A stretch of DNA of 57,266 nucleotides from Porphyra umbilicalis. Taxonomy: Eukaryota; Rhodophyta; Bangiophyceae; Bangiales; Bangiaceae. The position numbers and the translations under genes were made by a program. Below the pieces are notes generated by a model, which saw nothing but the letters and a program-made list of their open reading frames with translations, did no database searches and was not told the origin of the DNA. The stretch lies in NCBI GenBank assembly GCA_002049455.2, contig KV919067.1, forward strand, positions 1-57,266. The letters run 5' to 3'. Within the stretch, counting starts at the first letter, position 1, and the number at the start of each line of letters is the position of its first letter. Below, in pieces: positions 11,540 to 22,007 of this stretch.

Positions 11540-12470
11540 GCTGACTGTTCGTCGCTGGCGGGCTACGCAGTGGTGGGCGGGTGGCTGGCAGGAGGTAGGC
11601 TGGTGGCAGCGCGCGGACGGCGCGCAGGAGGCGGCCAGGCGGTGGCAAGGCGGTGGCCTGGTGGCGGGCAGGCGGTTGGTTGGCGGTGGGCTGGCGGTAG
11701 CAAAGTGGGCGGCGGGCGCTGGGGTGGTGGGGGGTAGGCGGTGCGCTAGTTGCCGGTAGGCAGTGGGTCGTCGGCGGGGAAGTGGCGGCGGGCTCGCGGC
11801 GGCGGGGCAGTGGATCGGCGGCGCGCAAGTGGCGCCGGGCTGGCGGCGGCAAGGCGGGGCGTCCGCGGCAGGCAACAGGGAACGGGCTGGCCACGGCAAC
11901 GCGGTGGATCGGCGGTGCGCAAGTGGCGGCAGGCTGGCGGCGGCAAGGCGGGGCGTCCGCGGCGTGCAAGAGGGGACGGGCTGGCGGCGGCAAGGCGGCG
12001 GATCGGCGGCGCTCAAGTGGCGGCGGGCTGGCGGCGGGCAGGCGAGGGGTCGGCGGCGGGAAAGTGGTGGCGGGCTGGCGACAGGCAGGCGGTGGATCAG
12101 CGGGGGGGGATTTGCGGGGGGCCGACGGCGGGCGGGCGCGGGGTCGGCGGCGGGTAAGTGGTGGCGGGCTGGCGGCGGCGAGACAGGGTGTCGGTCGTGA
12201 GTAGTCGGTGGGCTGGTGGCGGGTACGTCGGGGGCGGGCGGTTGGTTGGTGGCGGCCGAGTGGGAGGCAAGCGAGTGCGGGGCAAGAGGAGGGCAAGTGG
12301 CGTGCAAGTGACGGGCAAGTGGCAGGCAAATGGCGGGCTGGCGGCAAGCAGGAGGCGACCAAGTGGCGGGCGGGCGGGCCGGTGATAGGAGCTGGTGGGT
12401 GGGGTGGTCGGGGCTGGGGGGGGAGGCGGGGGGGGGGGGGGTAGGGATGGTTGGGGGGCGGCAGCGTCGG
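11540..12470. repeat. GC-rich minisatellite inside copy A
   Basis: Degenerate repeats of about 60 bp built on GGCGGCGGGCTGGCGGCGG and CAAGGCGGGGCGTCCGCGG, shading into simpler GGCGGG/GCAAGTGGC motifs on the right. The counterpart in copy B (about 38100-39010) is colinear but rearranged in unit order. Confidence 0.75.
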
Positions 12471-12696
12471 AGTCATGGAGGGCAGCCCCTGGAAGCCCCG
12501 GAAGCGCAATATACACCACCACTTTGCCAGCAACGTAATTGATCCAGGCAACGTCACGTAGGACACGCTCGTCGCTCAGAAACAACGGCAATCTGGCTGT
12601 CACAGAGGTCTACGTTTCATGTCTGGGACGCAGTTCTTGTCTATACTGCGAGAGTGCAGTGGTGCGCCGCGGTCTAAAACGCGAATATCGTTTCTG

Positions 12697-13422
12697 TTCC
12701 CTGGCCTTTAGGACAGGGTGCTCTCAAAGTGTAGTGATGCACACATATACTTAGATCAAGGGACTTGCTCTCCGTTTAAGAGGTGGCAGTCTGCATTCGT
12801 GTCCTCATGGTTCTGAGGGCGTGTCAGTGTTGGAAGGGTCGCGATGACGCTAAAAGCGAATGAAGTTACGTGGCTGAGAAGGACTGTCCTGCCACAGGGG
12901 TCACTGGGCCCGGACGGCGCCTGCCCTCCTTCCCCCCCCATAGGCGGTGGCCCACCGCCCCGAGTTGCGCGCGACGACCGCGCGCAGCGACTTGCGGGGT
13001 TCGACGCGCCCACAATGACCCGCGGGTGATCGTGCCTGCGCGCCGGCTTCTGTTGCGGCGGCGCGTCGGCGGTTGCTGACGCCATCTACCGCCGCGGTTA
13101 GGGGCACCGCGTCGCGCGGCGGTCGGTCCCAGCCGTCCGCCCGTGCGCCATGTCGGCCGCCCCGCCCGCCGTGTGCAGGTGCGCTGCGCGGCGGAGTGAC
13201 GGCCCTTTCCGCGGGCGTCGCGCGACGCCGGCGGGCCGCCGCCGCTGCGGTGGCGGAGGCAACACCCTTTCCCCGCCCCACGCCCCCCCACCACGGCAAC
13301 GTGGCTGTACGTGCCCACGTGCGCGCTCGCGGCCATGGAGCCGGCCGGCGTGCCCGGTGTCGATGCGTCGCCGAGCGCGCCACCGCCCTGAAGGCCAGGG
13401 TATTGCACGCACGTGCCTGGAA
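12697..13422 (+). mobile_element. Internal-deletion derivative of the hAT-like element, inserted in copy A
   Basis: The left 116 bp match 6001-6114 and the remainder matches 9466-10061; everything between, including the transposase, is missing. The junction keeps one copy of GTCCTC, which is present on both sides of the gap in the long copy (near 6108 and 9467), as expected for microhomology-mediated deletion. Copy B at 37860-37885 reads straight through this site and serves as the empty site. Flanking TTTCT and ATTCT may be the remnant of a target duplication. Confidence 0.8.
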
Positions 13423-13575
13423 TTCTATATTGGAAGTTTTGCAGTGTGGAGGGGGTCGAATATGGCCTAGTACATGCCATTTCAGCCTGGACTGGACGCG
13501 TTCGGAGGCAATTTGAAAATTGTGGGTACCGGCGCCAGTACAGCAAATCAGCATGCGCCCCACTTTGCAGACGAT

Positions 13576-15180
13576 CTTCATCGCCGGCACGGAACGCGGA
13601 CGTCGTTGTCGCTTCAGTTTCCGGTTGGAAACACCGGTGAGGGGGGGTGGTGCGTTTACGCCGTCGTGGAGCGGGTCTAGGGTCGTAAGTTTCGGATACT
13701 TGGTGCATGGGCAAGGTGGGGATGGTGGAGAGGGGGTCGTTCGTGGGAGGTCGTTTGAATTTGAACGGTGCGGGCCGAGCGGTCGTGGCAAGCGGGAAAG
13801 TGATTCTGTCTCCAAGCCGCCCAGTTTAGTCTCTCGGTCGAGCGGGCATTTTCCAGGGCGTTCAGACTGGGTCTCATGTTCGTAGACGTGGGGCGCTGGG
13901 TGGGGGAGCGGGGGTGGGGCAGTGGTGGACATGGTGGTTGCCAAGGTACAGTTCATGAGCTGATTGATGAGGAAGAAGGTGGTGGTGGGAGCGCGCGGGG
14001 AGGGGGGGGGGGGGGGAACTGGGCTGTACGCTGGCTGTTGCCAAGGAGGACTGGGCGAGCTGCGGAGCGCGCCCCCCGTCAAGGGGGGGCCGAGGGCGCC
14101 GGGCGGTGTCGCGACGGCCAGTCCGGCGGCGGTAGCAGGGGCGGCAGTACGGCGGCGGTGACGCGGCGGCAGCGCCGCGGAGGTGGCGGCGCGGACGAGG
14201 TGGCCTCTGTTTGCCGCTCCCCGGTGCCACAGCAGCGGCAAAACAAGGACGCCGTGGTCGCGGCGCGCCGATTGCCCGTGTGCGCGCGCTGCCGCGCTAT
14301 CTGGCGGTCCAGCCGGCCTCCGTCACAGCCGCCGCCTCCGCTAACCGTCGCGTCGCCGCCGCACGGCGCTGCCGCGCGTCGCTGGCGGCAGCTGCGCCAC
14401 TGCTGTCGCGACCACGGCAGCCCCGGCGACGACTACGCCACCTGCCGCCGCCATACCTGCCGTCGCACGAGCCTTCTTCCGCCGCCGGTCGCGGGCTGTG
14501 CCCCGTGCCGCCCGACGGCGCCGGCAGCGCGACCGCCGAGCGTGTCGACGCAGTGGCCTTGCACCTTCCCCCCCCCGTCCTTCTCCGTCGCGCGGCTATC
14601 ACCTATCCTCCACGCACAGAGGGCACTTACGCAAGGTTGTTCCGCGCCATGGCGGCGGCGGCGGCGGCGACGGCGCCCGCCGTCCACCGGGCCGCTGCCG
14701 GCCTGCGGGCAACCGATTGGGGGTGCCTCGGCTGCGGCGACCGCTACCTTCGGCCGCTCTGCCGCGGAGTGGTCGCAGGGCCGCGGCCGCCGCGGTCACG
14801 GAGACCAGCCGTTTCCCCGCCGCCACGGACAGCAGCACCGCCGCCGGCACGCACACAAGCGACACCCTCCCCCCCCCTCCCCCCGACCCCGCCGCGCGCC
14901 GTGCGCCGCCATCCGCTACCTCTCCGGCAGCACTGCCGACGGCGTCCCCCAGCCGCAGATCCGCTACCACCGCGCGCCAAGCTTTGGGGGCGGCCGCGGC
15001 GGCGGCCGACACCCACGGCGGCCGCGCGGAAGCCGCGAACCCCAGGTGCTGGCGGCGGCCGCAGCCACGGTGGTGGCCGCCGCAACCCCTTGCAGCCGCC
15101 GCACACCACCACCCCGACCCGCGCCGCCGCGCACGCACTCGCCACCCTCGCCGCCCCGCAGCGTAGTGCAACTCGGGGAC

Positions 15181-15222
<42 letters not shown>

Positions 15223-15526
15223 GCGGCGGCGGCGCCCACTTCTCGTGGTGGCGGCCGCCGCGGGCGACGCTGCCGCCGGTCAGCCGCCGATTTTAAGTGG
15301 GGTGGGGGCAGCCGATGTACACGCCCGCAGCGTGTCCTCCGGCAGTCTGAATGCCTCGGAGGGGGGCTGGGGGCGGCCACCCGAGTGACGACGAGCATTG
15401 CTCCGCCGTGATGGACGCTTACGACGTTGTTCACGGGGCAAAGACGGCGAAAAGAGTCAAGCCACAAAAGAGAAAGAAAAACAGAGGCCACTCGCACGTT
15501 GTGCCGTTGGCTGGACATTGCTTTTC
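13576..15526. other. GC-rich low-complexity stretch, no recognisable gene
   Basis: The longest frame (13876-15411, plus, 511 codons) is Arg/Pro/Ala-rich and overlapped by equally long frames in other phases. It includes a (GGC)n tract at about 15190-15230. I see no domain I trust. Confidence 0.45.
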
Positions 15527-15617
15527 CCTGGACTTTGGTACAGGGTAATATACACACCCGCACGTTGAAGAATAAGTTGCCTTTTCCAGTGCACGTTGCG
15601 GGAGTACTTGACCAAAA
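15527..15617. repeat. Dispersed ~100-bp repeat, copy 2
   Basis: TTTTCCCTGGACTTTGGTAC then CAGGGTA, followed after about 55 bp by CAGTGCACGTTGCGGGAGTA. Same two-block layout as at 10782 and 46660. Confidence 0.5.
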
Positions 15618-16136
15618 CCTTCCCGGGCGGGCCTTCTTGCGTCTTACGTTGTCCGGCGACGTCCCCAGTTTGTCTCTTGACGATAGAAAGAAGCGCACAG
15701 GTCCGCCCGACCATCGTACGGGTTTGCTCGAGGTGGCGTCGTCTTCATCGTCCGTACGGTCCGCGAGAGCAGAACGTGGTTAAAACGGTACGTGAGGGAA
15801 GGTGCGGTGTTTACGCGGTCGTGGGGGCGAGTTGACCGAGATGGATGTGGTCACGCTTGCGTAAGTTTCTGGGACTTGTCGAAAAGGTGGCTTCAGAGGC
15901 CTGAGAGAGCGTTGTCCTTTCGAACGTTCGAATGGGGGGTTGTGTGGTCGCGGATAGCGTGGCTGCTGGAGCGGTCGCGGCCGTTCCTGTTGCCTGTGGT
16001 CGACCGGCGCAGCGCGGATGTCGACGGGATTGCCGGCTGACGACGTGGTGCTGTGGATCGGGCAGGTAGCGGCCCCGGACGGAGCATGGGCGATGCAGGG
16101 GGTTGGGGCTGAAGGAAGACCAGCGTATTTTTTGAG

Positions 16137-16696
16137 GGTACGTTGACCGTGGGGAGCCGGTCGGGGTGGGAGGATGCTCGGTGGTACGCGTGTCGCACAT
16201 CGTGGTTTGCGTAGCGCGGTTACTGACCTTCATGTGGGCGGTGTTGTGTGCGCTTCTGTTAGATGGCTGGTGCTGATGATGATGAGCCTCGTCGAAGCAG
16301 CCTTTGGAAGCGTCCCGCGCATCCCCGCGCCGCCCACCATGGGCGGTGCCCCGCGCGCGCGTCGGCAGCGGCGGTGGCACCACCGTCGCCGCCGCCGCCC
16401 GTCGGACCGGCGGTGACCCCACCCGCGCCGTGCGTGCCGGGCGCGCGACCGGCCGGCGGCGGTGTTTTCCCTTCTCCTTTTTTGCCCGCCGTGGACCCCC
16501 GTCGTGCCGGACGACGCGCGACGCGCGCGCTCCCCCGCCCGCGTCCACCCCGCCACGTTGCGAGCCGTGCGCGCGGCGGGCGGCGTGCGTGTGGCTCCCT
16601 TGATGACTGGTCGCGCCCGCCACCGCACTCAGCTTTGCGGCCGCGTCGACCGCAGCTGCAGCGTCGGTCGCCGACGAAGCGCTGAAGGATGGCGGA

Positions 16697-16727
<31 letters not shown>

Positions 16728-17000
16728 TGTCAACGTCTGCCGCCGGCGCCGCGGTGGCCGCCGCACGGCGGTGGGTGACCCCCCGCCCCCGGGCGCTGGC
16801 GGCGTGGACACGGTGGCCGTGGCGGCGGCGGCGGCGGCGGCGGCGGGGCCGCCGGTGCCACCGCCGTCGTTGGGCCACTGGCATTGGACCGCCGGCGGGT
16901 GGCGCGGGTGCCTGCCGACGCCCGTGCGCGCCGACGCGGTCGCCCTGGCGGTCGGGGTGCTCGGGCGTATTGGGAGGGAGGACGGCCTGCTGTCGCTCGA
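16137..17000 (+). CDS. Doubtful low-complexity protein beginning MAGADDDEPRRSS
   Basis: An ATG at 16263 opens an acidic then Pro-rich segment (MAGADDDEPRRSSLWKRP). Just upstream, GTACGTTGAC at 16137 and CTGTTAG ending at 16262 would make a 126-nt leader intron with the donor motif used elsewhere in the window. The later parts lie in other frames: one containing SVADEALKDGGGG (near 16670) and one containing SLGHWHWTAGGWRGCLPTP (near 16870), ending at GAG before GTATGG at 17001. The changes surround GGC/GCC repeats. No family recognised; it could equally be noise in GC-rich DNA. The coordinates cover the supposed leader intron through the last plausible exon. Confidence 0.25.
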
Positions 17001-17138
17001 GGTATGGGGGGTGGTGGGCCGGCCTTGATGAACGGCAGGGGTGGAAAGGGGGGGTGGCAGGGGGGTTGACGAGCAAGTGGGTCGTGGTTGCGACGAGCAG
17101 TGAACGTATCTTATTCAGTTTGGTCATTTTCAAGTTCC

Positions 17139-17240
17139 TAGGCCAGGGTGTTTTCGCGAACGCGGCTTCAGTGAATTACCTGGGCACACTTACTTCCTTT
17201 TGTTTAGAAAATTAAGGCCAGGGTATCTTCGCGAACGCGC
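17139..17240. repeat. Direct repeat upstream of the C2-domain gene
   Basis: AGGCCAGGGTGTTTTCGCGAACGCG near 17140 and AGGCCAGGGTATCTTCGCGAACGCG near 17216 are 75 bp apart. Each contains the palindrome TTCGCGAA. The AGGCCAGGGT part also occurs at the right end of the hAT-like element, so this may be transposon-derived. Any promoter role is speculation. Confidence 0.5.
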
Positions 17241-17432
17241 CCGCAGTATTCAGGGTCCTTTCGCATCCACTGAGAAGGTGAGAGGCCTGAACCCCCTCAG
17301 CCTTAGCGCGTGCGGCCAAGACGACCACCTTGGTCTGGGTCGCAGCTCTTCGCGAGCGACAGGGCACGTGGCGGTGGCATCGTCGCCTGTTGGTCATCCC
17401 TGGGCTCCCGTCGCGTCTTTCCTTCCACCACA

Positions 17433-18665
17433 ATGCGCAAGAAGTCTCTCTACACCTTGTCCGTCACCATCGGTTCCGCCCGGGTTCCGCGGATGGACTT
17501 CTATGGGCTGGCCGACCCTTTTGTTACCCTCTCGGTGGTCGTCCCCATCAGCGCCACATCCGCCGCCTCCCTCCCCACGACCGTCCGGACGCGGACGCTG
17601 AAGCGCCTGGTCACGCCGGTCTGGAACGAGACGTTTGAGTTTGGCGTCGCGCCGACCGAAGACGTGTTGGTGTTGAAGGTGTGGGACGAGGATACCATCA
17701 AGGACGACCTTATTGGCCTGGCCTTACTGCCCGTCAACCGCGTCCCCATCATCCGCGCGGCGAACCCAGAGACTGACTCGGGTCGTCAGGAGGCGGGGAC
17801 ACCACTGCCCGTTCCTCGTGACTCGCCAGTGCCACCTCCTGCGGAGGCGCCCTTTCGAGGGCGCTCCCCCTCCCCATCCGGCCACCCCTCTCCATCTGCG
17901 CCTGTGACACCCGGCGCTGCGTCCTTCTCCTCCTCTGCTGCTAGCGGGTCCAGCTCGCCGGTGCAGCCCGGCGTCTTTCACCAGTCGGCGTCACGCGAGC
18001 CGCCGCCGCCGCCGCGCGTGCTCCACACGACCCTGGAGCTGTTCAAGCCCCGTAAGCGTGGCGTGCTGGCGGGCCTCGGCCGTTTGACCGTCTCCGCGTC
18101 GGTGCGGGAAGAGATTGTCGAGCTGCTAGAGGAGGAGGACTTGGCTAAATTTGAGGCGCGGGTCGCGGCATACGGGGGGCGGGGGGGGGAGGCGTCGGCG
18201 GGCGGTGCCCAGAGGTGCTGGAGAAGCGCTTTCTCGGCATTGGGGAGCTCGCCATGTTCCTGTGGGCGAATGAGGGCCACTCTCGAGGGCTACGAGCGAA
18301 CTGGCAGGTACGGTGGAGCGCAAGGCTGTGTCCTTGTGCGTGTGGACGGGTTGAGGGCGGAGAGAACAATCGGTCTGGATGTCAAGGACTTCAGCTGTTG
18401 TGTGCTCGTTCTTGTGATGTCATGCTGACGACGAATAATTTTTTGCGCTTGTGACGTCCTCCTGTCTATTGTGCCTGCGTTGCGTCTGTTTGTGGTCCGG
18501 GAACTGCGGACATCTGGACGACGCACGCAGGCCGCGCTCAGTCGGCTTGCTGAGCAACGGGCCTACCGTTTATGGGAGGCCACCGGAAACAATGACGATG
18601 ACGCCAACCTAACTCGCGCCCGCGCTCAAGTGCTGCGAGAGGGAGGGCTTTGGGATGGCTTGTAG
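17433..18665 (+). CDS. C2-domain protein, two exons, frame break in a G run
   Basis: The start MRKKSLYTLSVTIGSARVP is followed at once by a C2 fold: MDFYGLADPFVTLSV, TLKRLVTPVWNETFEF, LVLKVWDEDTIKDDLIGLA (residues about 5-105). C2 domains usually bind membrane phospholipid, often with Ca2+; Asp residues at loop positions (LADPF, VWDEDT) are present. The layout resembles the N-terminal C2 of NEDD4-type ligases, but no WW or HECT domain follows. A Ser/Pro-rich linker leads to a helical tail (TVSASVREEIVELLEEEDLAKF, CPEVLEKRFLGIGELAMF, ALSRLAEQRAYRLWEATG) that I do not recognise. The frame changes at the 9-G run 18181-18189; one missing G would restore it. An intron runs 18308-18530 (CAG before GTACGG; ends ACGCAG). 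The upstream in-frame extension to 17310 is unlikely. Confidence 0.72.
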
Positions 18666-18839
18666 GCGGGCAGCTATATTGTCGAGCGCGATCTGTACTG
18701 GGGCACTCAAACTGTTGTGCGCATGTTCGCGCTCGTCGCGGTTGTTTTAGCGGGCGGTCGTTCGTCTCCCTGTCGAGTGCGCTCTCCATGCATGCCCACT
18801 CAGTGAAGTTGTGCAGTTGAAGACGTGCGATTGCTTCAT

Positions 18840-19210
18840 CCCTTGTACAGCAATATGTCGCCCACAGCCGCGTGTGCGCAACACGTGCCACATACCAGTA
18901 GCAGTATGCGCCAAAGCAAGCGCCACACCACCCCCGACGCCACGCCTTACCTCGGCAACCACTGGTGCGGGGCGCTCAAGCACGACCTGCTCATCTCCAC
19001 GTTTACGGGCCAACACTCGGTGGTTTTGGATTTCTTGGGCTCGGGTGTGACGACTCGCGCTACTCGCCGGGCCACGGGGACAAGGGGCTGCGGATGGTCC
19101 GCGGCGCCTACTATGGCCACCCCAACCGCAACCGCGCGCGGGAGGACTCGCGTCAGAGTTTCTACTACCGCGGTTTGGCAACCAGCACACAACCCACCTT
19201 ACACGCCTAA
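18840..19210 (+). pseudogene. Possible fragment of a sugar/sorbosone dehydrogenase-like gene
   Basis: One frame gives TPYLGNHWCGALKHDLLIST and the next frame GDKGLRMVRGAYYGHPNRNR followed by AREDSRQSFYYRG. The second block resembles the GYYGHPNR-DPRQ motif of NHL/PQQ-type sugar dehydrogenases, and the first resembles a downstream block of the same family, but here the order is reversed. The blocks lie in different frames, no start or end is clear, and it may be a rearranged remnant. Confidence 0.3.
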
Positions 19211-19244
19211 GCACCATCCACCGCCACCCCGACCGTGCAAGCAC

Positions 19245-20591
19245 CTACTCGGAGGGTGCAGCGGCCGTCACAGCCCCTCCCGCATCGGCCTTGAGGCCGC
19301 CGGTTGGGGAAACAGCGTCCGCCGCCGCGGAGCCCGCTGCCGGAGCTGCCGTTGCGTCCCCATTGGTAGCAGCGGTGGGTTCATCCTTGCTGGCCGGTGC
19401 GGCCCCGTCGGCCACGGGCGCCGCCTCTGCCGGCTTGTCGCTACTCGCACGGTCGTTATCCTACGCGCGGACACCAGATAGACAACGAGAGCATCGAGAC
19501 AAAAGAAGGCAATCCAAGCATGTGAGGAACTGACGAACGGCAGCTAGGCAAGCAATGTCAAAAGAACAATGCGGGAGGTCTCCGGTTCACCGGACGGCCG
19601 CCATCACCATTTGCGTGTCATTTCACATCGCCCAGACGACGGCAACATCCGGACAACACCTTGCCGCCGTCTGATACCGCACGGCCGAGGCGTACGAAAG
19701 CTGACGAACAACTGCGATGATAGCGCCAACGTACCATCGCCGAATCCAGTTTGGCTTTCGCCTCATCCGCCTTGCGCGCCTTGATGGCGGCCTTGACCTC
19801 GTCCACATCTTTCCCGTCGCGCGCGGCGAGGTACAGGTCCATTTCGTCGTCCAGTTGCTCGGCAGTCTTCTTCTCCTTGCGATGGCCATCGCCACCACCG
19901 TCGCGGGCAGAGCTACCTCGACCACCACCGCCACCGAAACCGCCGCTGCCGCCGCCGCCACCACCACCCGGACGGCTAGAACGGCGCCCAGCTAGCGCGA
20001 CACTCAACCAGGAGCAAGGCAGTGACGACATGTGCAACAAAAGGGCAACGGCCACGAATGGCTCAACAAATGCATGAGCAAGTAAGAAGGCTGCTCCACG
20101 TGACAAAGCCCCAGCCACTCACTGGCCCCCACCAAGAGCCTGTGATGGTCCATGACGCAGCTCAAAGTGCTATCAGTGTCACTGGCAGATGTGCGGCAGG
20201 CCACCGACGCTCTGCTCTATCGCGTTGTCATCGTGAGTCATTGACAGTCCACCTCTCCGCCACCTTCAGACGCCAGTGCACCAGCTCGCATTGGCACAGG
20301 TGAAGGCGAATTAGCAGTCACTCCTTCATGCCTCCATCTATCCGGCATTGCCACTGCCACAAAAACGGCGAAACAAGAATCAAGATGGGCAAAGCAGAAT
20401 CAATGCCACGTACTGCGACGCTTCCTCACGCCCTCGTCCCCCCGCCTGTCATCCCGCCATTCATCCCGACCGCCATCCCGCCTGCCATCCCGACCGCCAT
20501 CACGGCCGCCCGACGAGCGGCCGACGTCGCGGCGCCCACCGCCGTCACTGCGGCGGCGGTCACCTCCGCCGCCCGACAGAGCCCGCTCCAT
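19245..20591 (-). CDS. RGG-rich RNA-binding protein with Aly/REF-like C-terminal motif, three exons
   Basis: Joining 20591-20414, 19991-19735 and 19460-19245 gives exactly 217 codons (216 residues plus stop). Both introns (422 and 274 nt) start GTACGT and end TAG. Exon 1 is an Arg/Gly/Asp tract (SGGRDGGRDGRRDGGRDEWR). Exon 2 has a Gly-rich stretch, then KKTAEQLDDEMDLYLAARD (residues about 97-115). This resembles the C-terminal UAP56-binding motif of mRNA export adaptors Aly/REF and CHTOP. Exon 3 is an Ala/Asp-rich tail ending TAAAPSE. No RRM is present within these exons or recognisably upstream, so a CHTOP-like or RRM-lacking adaptor is more likely than a standard Aly, unless an upstream exon was missed. 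Probable nuclear RNA role is inference. Confidence 0.65.
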
Positions 20592-22007
20592 GATAGCAGA
20601 CGGGAGATAGCCTGCCTGCGTCAGGGTTGCCAGGCGGACACACCCAGACGTGACGGATCAACGCGGCCGGCGCATGCAAGAGGATGGAGGCGGGCGGACA
20701 CAGCGGGAACAAGGCCGGCGGCACACGACTCGTGCAAAGCGTAACGGGGATGGTGCTGCAACCAGCCGCGCACGCACAGCAGAGCACCCGCAGCGTGCCT
20801 TGGCGCCACAACCGAGACTCGATCCCCATTGGCCAGGAGCATGTTGGCTAAAGAAACTGACAGTCCGAAAACGGAACACTGAGCCAGCTTATGCAAAGGC
20901 AGGCTGTGCACCAGATAATATTCCAACAGCCACATGTCTGCAGCAACAGCTTTTTATGCAGTTTACAAGGCCGATTGATTGGCTCAGACGGCGCTTGTGA
21001 CAGATGATGTAGTCATGCCTTCTCAACCGTTACATATCTGATCGTGAAAAAGCCTCTTGGACTCGTGCTTTCCGATACCAGCAGTTGTGCAGACTCGCGC
21101 AGTGTGAGGCTTTTTGCTGGTGTCCCAATTCTGCCCTCATTGGCAGAGAACAGGACCAGTGAAGGACAACTTCTGATTGGCTGAGAATCAAAACACATCA
21201 TTGGCAGAGACAGTCGTTTTCGCACTCTCGTTCTTGTACACAGAGGACCAAATTGGAACAAGAGCAATATGTGAACGACTGTACGGCAATACTGTCCGTC
21301 CTGTGCATGACAACGCCGCGGTGTTGACCGTGGGCTGTACGTCACACGGAGAAGCGCCCCATGTCCCGTCCTCAAAGACACTATCCACGTTCATGAACTC
21401 AACGGGAAAAAGTGAATGGAAAGGGAGTAGGAAGTCTATGGCGCATCGCCTGCTACCAGCCTGCGCCGCATCGGCAGCCAGCCATAGACGATGTTTGCCA
21501 CGTTGGCTAAAATTTCTCTCTGAGTGTCTGAGGATCGCCTTGCCCCATAGCGACCACAAGTGCTAAAAACTGTCGGACAGCATGTCGCTCCTACAGCGGC
21601 CACCTTCGTCGCATAACCATTGTCAGTCGTGTGACCTGCGCTACCTTACCATGTTGTCCTGGGACGCGGAGAAACAGCAACTGTTGCGGTCTGCCACTTT
21701 CCTCTTGGGCAACTTGGCACGGCGGTCGTGATGGACTGTCGGTCGGCTCTGGTCGACCAAACTGGGCACCAAGACACTGCAGCACGAGGGGAAGTGGAGC
21801 TTCAAGTACCGTGCCTCCGCTGTGACTGTGTATCGACTGGTGTTCTTTTCAACCCTCTCACTGCCAAAAGGTGCCACCTCTGTCCTCCCGCAGGGCTCTG
21901 GAAGAGTGTCCTACCGTCAGGACAAATACCTTGCACGAGTCTCAAAAAAGAAGTAAATACGCATAAACTATTAAGCCAGGTCAGGCCCTTTCTTAGCTGC
22001 GGCTTGG
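20592..22007. other. Intergenic, no gene seen
   Basis: Less GC-rich than its surroundings. Short open frames (up to 138 codons) show no domain. ATTGGC/ATTGGCTGAGA motifs recur near 21140-21200 but are not interpretable. Confidence 0.4.

Larger units (their letters stand above)
11005..13575 (+). mobile_element. 1.85-kb inverted-repeat element, copy A (interrupted)
   Basis: The ends read inward are ATCGTCGGGAAAGTGGGGCG and ATCGTCTGCAAAGTGGGGCG. Without the 726-bp insertion at 12697-13422 the copy is 1845 bp; copy B at 37721-39566 is 1846 bp in the opposite orientation. The interior holds an 81-bp tandem repeat, a GC-rich minisatellite and a unique 150-bp block, but no recognisable protein. The long Pro/Arg-rich minus frames (11351-12566) are repeat translation. 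Target duplication not resolved. Confidence 0.75.

Noticed and set aside
11351..12566. Two Pro/Arg-rich proteins in copy A (and counterparts in copy B)
   Set aside because: They translate a minisatellite and change frame between the two copies, so coding is not conserved.
13876..15411. 511-codon frame with a DWGCLGCG...LCRG segment resembling a RanBP2 zinc finger
   Set aside because: The segment lies in a different frame (14211-15296), the fourth Cys is absent and the surroundings are Arg/Pro noise.
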